Source: Elysia marginata
Taxonomy: Eukaryota; Mollusca; Gastropoda; Plakobranchidae
Assembly: GCA_019649035.1 (NCBI GenBank)
Contig: BMAT01009247.1
Coordinates: 5,698-38,994 of the forward strand
Reading direction: 5' to 3'
Length of the DNA stretch: 33,297 nucleotides
In this document: in pieces, positions 1-9,800 of the stretch
Position numbering within the stretch: the first letter of the stretch is position 1
How the letters are laid out: each line of letters begins with the position of its first letter
Program-made: the position numbers and the translations under genes
The notes under the pieces: generated by a model
Databases searched by the model: none
What the model was told of the DNA's origin: nothing
Seen by the model: only the letters and a program-made list of their open reading frames with translations

Positions 1-251
1 TACGTTATTCCAATTTAAGTGATTAAAAAAAAATAAGAAAAACACTGTTCAAACTCGTGATAATTCTAATCTTTTATTTCACAAACAGTTTACAAAGATT
101 TTCTCTGAGCAAGAAGAGCACGATAGTGTTAAAGTACTTAGTACTAAGGCAACACACAAAACATATTTCAAAAGGAAAGATCCTCAGATTTCTGTAACAT
201 CATTGCACCATTCTCCAGAAATTTAATTGTTAAAGCCCACTATCCACTAGG

Positions 252-281
252 CAGGTCTCGCCTTGAGGCCACGCATTGGGG
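252..281 (+). repeat. Left arm of imperfect inverted repeat
   Basis: The GC-rich arm contains CCTTGAGGCC and pairs imperfectly with 547-578 on the opposite strand (core CAGG.C..GCCTTGAGGCCA, then GGGG). A second, shorter partner GCCTCAAGG lies at 295-303. The arms stand out from the AT-rich surroundings and could be the ends of a small decayed non-autonomous transposon. No target-site duplication was identified. Confidence 0.4.
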
Positions 282-546
282 CTTTGTTGAGGTCGCCTCA
301 AGGGGAGCCTTGGGGCCGCGTGTTAGAAATATGCGCAATAAATACGCAGGCTTTACACAGAGAGAGAAAAGAGCAATAGCGCGCGGGGGAAAATTAAATT
401 GTCTCTTTTCTTTTATCGAAAAAAAAATGAACTTAAAATACACATGATGTGTGATTTCTGCATTAAAAGAGGATGCTGAACACGAATCTGAAATCAAATT
501 TCAACTTTATTAACTTTTATATCTTATATATTCCCGACTTTTTTCT

Positions 547-578
547 CCCCCAGTATCCTGGCCTCAAGGCTTGGCCTG
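547..578 (-). repeat. Right arm of imperfect inverted repeat
   Basis: Reverse-complement partner of 252-281, about 270 bp away. Roughly four in five positions match by eye, with one or two gaps. Confidence 0.4.
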
Positions 579-1413
579 AAATATGTCACCGAATTCAAGA
601 GACCGTTTTTAGGGTCAGGATTTCGGCTTGCGCATGCCAAATTAGGCCGTGTTCAGGCCACAGAAAGACCAAACCTAATGGGATGCATGTGTAGTGGATG
701 GTTAGCTTCGGAGTCTTTGACTGTTGGTCATTACACTACATGAAAATCAATGAACTCGTTGAACAAGACTAACAATTCTATTTTTTTCAAAGTCTTAAAG
801 ATCACCCATCAGACTGCGGGACTTCAGGTTTTCAAAAACTATTAAAAACTTGATGTGTATGTAAATATTTCAGTCATTCACCTTCAAAAGCAGTTCTCAT
901 ATTTTTAGATTTTCAAAATCTATGAAACCCATTTATAATTTTAACAGTTTATAATTAAGTTTTACATGCTCTACACGATAAAAGACCTAAAAGTAAAAGT
1001 TTTATTTATACTGGGTTTTAAATATAAATGGAATTTAAAGATGAAGATATCTAGATTTATTACAGAAATTTACTTATTCAATCCTTCGACTCTGTCTACT
1101 CAAATTTTCAGAGTTAATTGAATTCGAGGTACTTCATAATTTTTGTTTTCATGAGGCAGCTTTAGGAAAAATATCAACTCAATGGTAACATCTCATTTAA
1201 TCGAATAATCGAGACTTTGAATCATATGAAAGCTTATGTGAATCATCACAGAATGTTTACAACTGTTGTTTAAAAAGAAGAACATTACATTTGAAATCAT
1301 ACAACAAAAAACAACGAAATAATTTATCTTAAATCTTCTTCAGATGTATAATATCACAATGTGAGCAAAATAGAACATTGCAGAGCAAAGAAAAAATTTA
1401 TGAAAATCAAGAT

Positions 1414-1463
1414 ACATTAGTTTAAAACATTGACTTGGACATTAGTTTAAAACATTGACTTGG
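1414..1463 (+). repeat. Perfect 2 x 25-bp tandem repeat
   Basis: The 25-bp unit beginning ACATTAGTTTAAAACATTGA occurs twice head to tail (1414-1438 and 1439-1463) with no mismatch, indicating a recent local duplication. Confidence 0.95.
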
Positions 1464-2718
1464 TTACATTATAAAGCATACAACAAACAAACAATGTAAA
1501 GTAAAGAGCGTTTCTATAGCCCCTGATCGACTGAAATGCGTTAAACGCTTTGATTGGGTTCCTCGACAGGCTATCAACAAGTAAACTACCTCCGGAACTC
1601 ACAAGTAAATTTGATACGCCAATCAAACATAATTATGTTTCATAACATCATCCTAGAACTTTCTTTGAAAAACCTCTTTGAACTAACAATCGAGAAAAGC
1701 AACAGTTAAGTAGGCACAAAATGTGTTATGCATTCAACAGTCGAAGTGAATTTAAAATAAGCATAATATAGCATAGCGGCACAGTATTTTTTGTCATGTT
1801 ATCTACAGTTAATTTCGTTTACACAAAGTTACAGTTTATTTACAACCATGTTGCCGAAAGTCCAACACGGGGTTTTCTGGATTTAACAAGTTTTTGGCAA
1901 TAAGTTTAAAAATACATGTCTGTAGTTCTTTTTTTTTTCCTGCATTAGAATTTTATATGAAAGACGTGGTGCACGAAACCCATCTTTTTCCACTGCTCGT
2001 GTTATTCAAGTCCTAAACCTACAAGTTAAATAAGCAAACAGAAGGCAACCCATAAAGCAAAAAAAAACAGTGGTATAGGGGGTAGCATCTTGGTAAGACA
2101 ATCTTTATATCCTAAATTAGAAATGTTATTATTGATTTTTTCCCAGGCATAAATGTAGTTATTGTTAAGCCCTTGAAAGCAGGCACTGAACTAGATAATG
2201 CGAAAGTATTTCTTCTACATTAGAGTACTAAGAGGCTTTCATGAATCGGATTCTTTCCTAAACACTCTATCGAACCAGATGATTTACAACTGTACTTACA
2301 TAAATCAGATTGGTCATCATTTATTCGGCTATCATATCTTTCTTATAGACTTCTATGAATTCTTCAGTAATTTTTGGATACAGAGTAGCGGGACTTGGAA
2401 CTAACTTGAAACAAAATAATGACAATGTGTTTGTGTACTTGAACTCACAGAGTGGATTTAGTTTTCAAGTTTACGTTTGAAGCAATTTATACGCATCTCG
2501 AATAACATGGCAGGCACGTGTTCAATTTAGTTTTGAATATTAATATGCTGAGCGATACAAAGACATTTTCAGACAAAGTGGATACTCAGATAAAATGAGC
2601 ATTCATGTAAAAGGAAAAAAAAAACGTATGGCGTAAGATTTCTATCAAAGAACAGCTTTGAAATATTGTATTGGTAGGTACATCGCAACCGTATTCATAT
2701 GAAATAGTATTTGCCATA

Positions 2719-2743
2719 CCACACACACACACACACACACACA
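2719..2743. repeat. (CA)n dinucleotide microsatellite
   Basis: About 12 CA units on +, read as (GU)n in the minus-strand transcript. It may act as the downstream element of the polyadenylation site at 2799-2804. Confidence 0.95.
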
Positions 2744-2770
2744 AAACTTTTCTTATACCGTGTAAAGGAC

Positions 2771-3263
2771 GCATTATATACTACAAAAAAGAGCATGGTT
2801 TATTGTCTCCGTTTTTTAAACGCTAAGCTATCTAAACAGGCTTTGATTTACATTTTAAATATACTCTAAGAAATATTTGGAAGCATTTAAAACAAATAAT
2901 TGGGCTATTCATAGTTTAGAGGTAGGTTTAATGTCCTTCAGAATGAATACAATTTTTTTCCTATCTTAATTCAGTTTGGCTGGTAATTACAATCTTAATT
3001 AAGTAACCATCAAGTTTTGGATAGAATGATGAAGGCAATCAGATGACAACATACTAATTTGAAGAAATATATCAACCAATACCAATTGGAAAAATACCAA
3101 AAAACCCACACCGCTTTAGGTACAACAGACATGTAATATAATGACTTTTGTAAAAAAAAAAAGCTGTTAAAGCTCATATACCCCACAGCCTAACGGATAG
3201 AATATCTAAAATTTGAATAAAAAATATTCAAAATAAAAGATCACAATTATACATCGTTTCTTT
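2771..3263 (-). other. Likely 3' UTR
   Basis: AT-rich sequence without coding frames between the TGA at 3264 and the first minus-strand AATAAA at 2799-2804. Its extent is inferred from the polyadenylation signals. Cleavage is expected 10-30 nt past the AATAAA, near 2770-2790. Confidence 0.4.
2799..2804 (-). promoter_or_regulatory. Candidate polyadenylation signal AATAAA
   Basis: Minus-strand AATAAA (TTTATT on +), about 460 nt after the terminal-exon stop. It is followed by a U-rich stretch and then, 56 nt on, the GU-rich strand of the (CA)n repeat at 2719-2743. AATAAA plus U/GU-rich downstream sequence is the standard metazoan cleavage architecture. Further minus-strand AATAAA copies lie at about 2320, 1835-1840, 1056-1061, 1001-1006, 506-511 and 73-78, so longer 3' UTRs are possible. 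Confidence 0.45.
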
Positions 3264-3521
3264 TCAAAACCAATGAAATCTTGATTTAACGTGTTCAGGC
3301 AATTCCTGAATTTGAATAATGTAATTTGTTCTAAACTCAGGATGTGAAATCTGCGCCATCCGACTAAATGGGACTTTTAGAGAGACATGATCTTTAATCA
3401 TGCACACCAAGTTAGAGTTCCTAAATATTTCATAGACTCGCGACATCTTCAACTCATATTTAGTCTTCACACGCAGACAACTCGAGGCTAACTGCTCATA
3501 TAGTCTAAATTTGTTGCAGTC
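3264..3521 (-). CDS. Probable 3'-terminal coding exon of the giant gene
   Basis: On the minus strand a CTAAT branch-point-like element and a TGTTTTTAG acceptor (AG at 3522-3523) are followed by an open frame of 85 codons. It ends in TGA at 3264-3266. The other two frames stop within 11 codons, so the exon can only be entered in phase 0. It begins DCNKFRLYEQLASS and ends KSRFHWF. A phase-0 donor in the giant exon, ATA then GTGAGA (GT at 3863-3864), would give a 343-nt intron. The spliced product would end with this exon and lose the last seven residues (VREETGT) of the long frame. The exon is Arg/Lys-rich and mixed in composition, unlike the Ser-rich giant exon, and looks like a small folded or helical tail. 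I do not recognise a domain. The alternative is that the giant frame ends at its own TAA and this is a separate or chance open stretch. Confidence 0.5.
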   Translation of the reverse strand, partial: DCNKFRLYEQLASSCLRVKTKYELKMSRVYEIFRNSNLVCMIKDHVSLKVPFSRMAQISHPEFRTNYIIQIQELPEHVKSRFHWF

Positions 3522-3864
3522 CTAAAAACAATTAGTGGAACTTGAGAGAGCTGCGTTACCCGCCTATCTTTTGATCCTTGTTTGAAGCATGTCTTGGCCA
3601 TCAATTTCCACGAGTTTTTATTTTGTTTTGCAAAGTAATCAATAATCTTTTCCTTGTAGCATTACGTGATCAAACTTTGTACCTTGTCCATGTCGATTGG
3701 ATAGTAATTCACTGCTAATTACGTGCAATAAACCTGCAAATAATTACTGTTTCTGCATTAATCCCTTCATTATTTTTCTAGGTTTAGTAATGTCATGCTA
3801 TTCTGTTGTTGGAATGTATCATGCGTTTTTTATTGAACAGTTATGTTCCGGTTTCTTCTCTCAC
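3522..3864 (-). other. Proposed short intron between giant exon and terminal exon
   Basis: The donor is GTGAGA after ATA (weak -1 base, good +1 to +5). The acceptor is TGTTTTTAG with a CTAAT about 11 nt upstream. Both junctions are phase 0. An AATAAA on the minus strand at 3829-3834, only 7 nt after the in-frame TAA, lies inside this intron. It could serve an alternative short 3' end if the intron is retained. Confidence 0.4.
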
Positions 3865-6800
3865 TATATCTATAGACCTGAGTGGAGCAGTGCCGAACTT
3901 GTGAGACTGTCCCATCTCACTAGGCGAACCTTGCGACTGAGTTTCGAAACCGGAATCTTTACTGGCTACAGAAAGAGATTTGGAGGGCCAAGACATTTCA
4001 AGGTCATCCTCGCAAGTCGGATTGCTGGGCACTGTGGAGTCAAGCTCTGATTGGTCGCATGAAATAATGACTGATAAACCAGGTCTAACAGCATCATTGA
4101 ATCTAGCGTAAAAAGAAGATTCAGGTGGAAAGAGGTCCAGACGTTCCACGGTTTCGTCAGCGTCATGGTCCTTAATCTCATTTAGGACGCAGGGCTCAGG
4201 TGACCCCAAATTTCTGAGACAAAGAGAAGGTGAAGACCCAGTGATATCTGATGTTTTCTCTGTATCTGTAAACTCGGTTTTTATTATAGAAGGGGGAGAA
4301 ACACTATTTGGTGCTCTGACGGGATTATCGTGATCTTCACTGCTCATGTTTTTTATTCTTGACACTATGTCTAAATATGCCAGCTCGGGGTGGGAAGGGT
4401 CGTTCTGCCTGGTGTAAGTCAAATCCTGTGCGGGCGAGAAGGCCACTGGGCGAGGTGGCCTTGCTGCAGTGTTTGGGCTCAGAAACTGTGGTCGCTTAGG
4501 CCTGTGAGCTCTCAAACCCCAGGGTCCTCGAGGTCGAACAGGTGGGGACATAGACATATTCTCTCCACTGCTCCATGATTCCCCAGCCTTTGTCGGTGAG
4601 AAGGGATCAGAGTGTAAATGGTTGTCATTTGAGTCAGCCACATCAGATTTTTCTCTGCTGAAAATCTTATGGCTTGAAATTCTGCTAGGAAAAACAAATA
4701 TTTTGCTCCTATCGGGGTCGAAGACGGGTGCATCCTCGCTAGGTTGTTGAATAATTACCTTTGGCGTGGGCGGGTTTGACGTGGAGTTGCCCAGGCTGCT
4801 TCCACTGCTGCTGGAAAACCGCCTGGCAAACGTGCTCTGGTTTTCGGTTGAAGATAACGATTCAAGCATGGAAGGATCATCAAGACTCGGGTTATTTCGG
4901 TTAGGTTCAGGAGATCCCAGTTTTCGCCTCGATCGTCGTCTGTCTGGTACAACATTGAGAAACTGAGTTTTCTTGTTGGCACCTCGATCATTACCTTCGA
5001 CATTTTCCTTTATGGCATGACGAGAGCTTATTGGACACTCTGCTCCACCGTTGCTAGTTTGTAGCTGCTGATTCTTGTCAGATTCTTTTACCTTCACCCG
5101 AAGTTGCTTTTGGTTCCTTAGGGCGGACTGAAAATCTGAGTCGCTGTCACTTCCCGCTGAGGATGACACATGAGTTTGTTGGTGTAGTTTAAGAAGCGAA
5201 TCTCTTGACCGGAAACTCTTCAGTTGCTTCCTGCCTCTTGCTCCTCCTCTAGATCCACTGGACTGTTGTGTTCTGAACATCAAACCTGAACTCTGAGGGA
5301 GCTGCGTCCTAATGCCTCTCATCGGAGAACATGTATCCACGTTGTCACCATCCTCAAGCACTTTAGATCCCGCGGCACCATCCTCTAGGTCGGAACCAGG
5401 AGATTTTTCAGCCTCGCTACCACTGTCAGCAATGCTAGAACTCATAAAAGCTACACCGCCATCTTCGCTGGCCTGAGAGAACATAGTGGTGACCTTGACT
5501 CGTTTTAAAGGAGAGGAAGAAGCGTTCGAACTTTCTGATCCTGTATTTGCAAGAACATTTTTAGAGCGAGCATTTTCAAAACAACTGAGATTTGCGTCCT
5601 TATGTGAAGAGTCCGTGCTACCCGGGTCTTTGCCATAATCTATCAGCAACATCGCTGTAACACGAGCTTTGAGGTCAGCTACGGAGACTTCTAAGTCTTC
5701 TTGAAAGTTGTCCCTCTGGGTTTTTAAACTGAACATATCCTGATTTAGCAGGGGTTTTTGACTTGCATGATGACAACCACTTTGAATTGTAGTTACAATA
5801 ACACTTTTCCTCTCTTCAAATAAGGTATTTCCGGCATCAACCTCTGGCTCATGTGTTTCGACCTGGGTTAAAAGGCCATCTATATTTTCTTGAGTTTGTT
5901 CGGTATCTTGCTTTATACCCTCTTTCTCGTAGGATGTTAGCGCGCCTGTACAATTATTAACATTTCCTTTCAAACTTTTGCACAAAGAATTCAACCAATC
6001 ATTGCTTCTAAAGTCATGGTTTTCTTCATCGTCTCGTTCATTTTCATTTTTGTTATGCTTTGAATAGTCAATATTTTCTTCTAACTTCCAAGGAGTTTTA
6101 TCATTTGAGATATTGGCATTAATTGCTGATAATACACCACCAAGAGTGAATGAATCTGTTGTTTTCTCTGTGTCTGGGAATTGCTGAGTCGCGCTTACAG
6201 GGGAATCGCAACTGGCCAAGGAAAACTCGCTTTCTTTCTGAGCTTCGCGATAGTCACCAAGCTGCAAAGTCTTTGTTGACACATGCTTTTCCTCTGCAGG
6301 AAGCTTCTCTGTACGTTCGTGAAATCTAGATTCAACGTTAAAGTTTAGTCTTTTGGTAACAGTAATACTTGAGACCTTGGTCGTCGCTGTACCAACATTA
6401 TCAAGAGTTTTTTCCACTGTCTTGGTATCCAGAACCTGGCATGAAGAATCCGGTTTTGACAGAGGGGAACAGTTTTGCTCAGACATAGCAGTCCTTTCTG
6501 CATGTTCTGTTTGAGCTTTGTCCATGACGTCCTCCAGTAAAGCTTGCGCAAATTTGAATATTCCAGACTTTGGCGACACGCTACGAGTTGTTGGTTGGTC
6601 GTCCTGGTCATCAACGGCAAGGGTTGAACGAGTGAAAACTAAATTTGAGGCTGTTTCCATCTGTTTATTGGTGGGTACAGAGTTGTTTCCGTTTGCAAAA
6701 GACGTTTTTGTTATATGTACATTCTCCATAGGGTTGTCACATGATTGCGATTGAACAGTTTTTAAATTTCTCTTCAATTCTACTTCAGTATTATCTTTAA

Positions 6801-9800
6801 AGTTAAAACTTGAATCGAATATTGTTTTCTTCTCTACTAGGTCATCAAATGCCCCTCCTGTTGGAGTATTCTTTAGGGGAGATTCATTCGTGTTATCAAA
6901 GCCCTGTGAACCTGGTGAACACACTGCACGTTTAGGTAAATCTTTTACTATGGTTTCCTTTAACTTCAATGTAGGTGTGGCATTACCACTGGATTCATCA
7001 AACTCTTCAGAGATTCGCTGAGGGAGCCTCACAATCGTTCCGCGTGCCGAGCCAACATCCGGATAGACGAATCTGTCTCTCACTTGCCAAATTTTAAGCC
7101 TGTTTTCACTGCTTGCCTCACTGAGACTGCAGTCACTCTGGGTATCCTCCTCTGTAATCTGAGAGAGGGGTGTGTGCAGTAGGCCTGGACCACATGGGCT
7201 GATAGCATCTTTGACTAACAGTGAATTCGTCAGTTCGTCAAATTCGTCACCCGATTTAGACAAGACTAATTCAAGATCCTCAGTTAATCCAGAATCAAGA
7301 TCGTCGTGCGAAATAGCTGAAGAGAGTTCGGTGTCAGACAACATTAGAAACTGGTCTCTGCCCTCTTCATCGGACGAAAACTCAAGACCTACTATTCGAG
7401 GGATAAAGTTTGATTTGTCTTCGCTTGTCTCATCGCCACAATCCAGCTCAGATCCTGAAAGCAGCATCGAGGACAATTTTTGTGACTGTTGAGGGCTCGA
7501 TACAGGGATTTGTTCTGGCACTCTCATGACTTCTAGACCTGCAGCACTTTTTAACACTGACAGATCGGCATTTTGAAATACCTCAAGCATTTTAAAGTCC
7601 CCAGGAATTACGTTGTTCGATTTGCTTATGTCTGATTTAGGCTGTTCAGCAAAACTTTCTTGATTTAGAGGTGTTGATTTATCTTGAGTTGGATGTGCCC
7701 CATCATTAAGAGACACAACTTCTTCTGCTTCTAAAGCATTTCCTTCATCTTTGGAAACATTTTTATCTGTATTTGGTGCTATTTTGCAACGCTCCTGAAT
7801 TGGGTTGTCCGTTTTGGCATAACTTTTTGTTTCATCCAGTACTTCGCCAGCCTCCGTCTGACAAATTTCTTTTGTGCTAGACTCAGATGGGTCACTACAT
7901 GTTTTTTTCGAGCGCTTTTTCAATGAGAAGGAGCTGTGATTTATTCGCGTGATTTCCTTGTCACATTCATCTCCGGAGCTATCATCATTGTAGTTTGATA
8001 CGTTTCCAGAGCGATTGATCTTGTTATCTCGCGGAATGGTGATTTCGACGTCCATACTTTTTATCTCATTCTCACCCTTTTTTATTTCAAAAGTGCCATT
8101 AGTTTTTTCCGTGGACTGATCAGACCGATTATTGTCGTGGCAATCGATCAAAGCCTGAACAATATCCCAGTTATCTTTGGAGCCTTTTCTTCGTTGATGC
8201 TGTAAAAAATCTTCATAAGCATCGCTTTCTTCACCATTGTCTTCTACCTCTATATCAGGAATCTCTGTGTCTTCGTCACATGTAGACCTTTTGTGGTAAT
8301 CTGTGTTGAGCCAACTCTCACTAAAGGCTTTTTGAAGGACCCGCCTTTGAAGGGGTACAGAATTTTTGCATTTGCGTAAGTTGCCCGCCTCGTGTGTATC
8401 GGGTCTACAAGCTGAGGCTGAAGTTAACGAATCTGGAGAGGATGCTACAGTGATTGAAGCCCTTGGAGACGGAATTGGACTGTGTCCACCGTAGTCTGAC
8501 ACCTGGAGAAGATCATCAGCGTATAAATTCGACATACGAGAGACTGCTAGAAAAGGCCTCGTGGCACTTCCAACCATCTCGTCATTCAAGGAACTGGGAA
8601 GCGAGTCGTCACTGAAAGCATCTATGAGGTCAATATCAGGCTCGCTATACGTGCTACTGCTGCTGTTCTGTCGCATGAGCCTCGACTGGTGCATCATCAC
8701 CTCCATATCGTCAACATCTTTACACTCGTCTGAGCCAGCCAAGGATGCATTGCTATCGGTACCGATATCGACGTCTTCGTCGTCACTTCTGAAATCCATT
8801 TCATTATGATCTGATTCCTCACCTTGGTCGTTTAGTTGACTCAGTCGCCGCAGTTTTAAGGTATGCTCACATGCTTCAGCTTTTTTCCAGTCAGGCATTC
8901 CTATATCCCGAGCATTTAATTCATCTAGAGCTAAATTCAGAGTTGATAAACCAACAAACTCTTCTAAAGATTCTACAGAGAGATGTGGATACATGGACGT
9001 TTTGCTGAAATCGCTAGTCGATTGCTTGTCTAGAGAGCTCATATTGCTTAGATCTGTTAAAGAACCTAGAGTGGATGATTCCTGGACCGAGGAAGGTACT
9101 GAACTATGTACTTTGTTATCCGATAAAAAGTGATTTCTTTCGTGTGTCTTTTTCATGTCTGAATCTGAATCTTTTGTGAGGATATCTGTGTCATAACTAG
9201 TCTTTGACAGCGAATTCAGATTATCTGCTGAATTTTTTTCACAACCGTTGTGTCTACTTGGAGACAATTTGTTACTTGGCGAGCTTGATACAGAAGGAAA
9301 TCTAGCCTTTAAAAGCAAATGCTTTGGTGAATTCGGCACTGTTAGAAATGCGGTATGCGCTGAACCCAAAGGAGATATGACAATCTCTGGAGTGTTTCTT
9401 CCTTCCGAAAACACATTATTTGAACTGCAGGCAGAGTAACTGGGAGATAGTAAGTAAAGAGAGTTATGAATAGGTAATTCATCAATATTTTTTTCTTGGT
9501 CCCAATCATTGATATGAAAAGCTGGTTCTTGACATCGTGATGGCCGTGAAGAAGAGACCTCTTGGAGCTCCCTGTCTTTTGTCTTGTTCTGCATCATTTT
9601 AGAATCACGTGAAGCGATAGATTTGCTTTGAGATACAAGCACTATGTCTTGAGAACAGGTTTTACTAATACAATCATTTTGATTTGCTGTGGTATCTTCA
9701 TGGTTTGAAGGAATATGAGGGTCTTTTGTCTTCTGAATTAAAGGTAAGCCTAAGGGCTCACCAGCATTCATAAAGTCCACCTCAATATCCAGGCTGTTTA

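Larger units (their letters stand above)
1..2770. other. Downstream non-coding region
   Basis: AT-rich sequence with only short, unconvincing open frames on both strands. Contents: GC-richer imperfect inverted repeats near 252-281 and 547-578, a perfect 25-bp tandem repeat at 1414-1463, and several minus-strand AATAAA motifs. No recognisable gene. Part of it may be 3' UTR if a distal polyadenylation site is used. Confidence 0.6.

Noticed and set aside
3697..4050. 117-codon + strand frame overlapping the end of the giant exon
   Set aside because: Antisense shadow of a strongly coding strand, with no splice or start context.
7172..7492. Ser-rich + strand frame inside the giant exon
   Set aside because: Mirror of Ser/Asp/Glu-rich codons on the minus strand.
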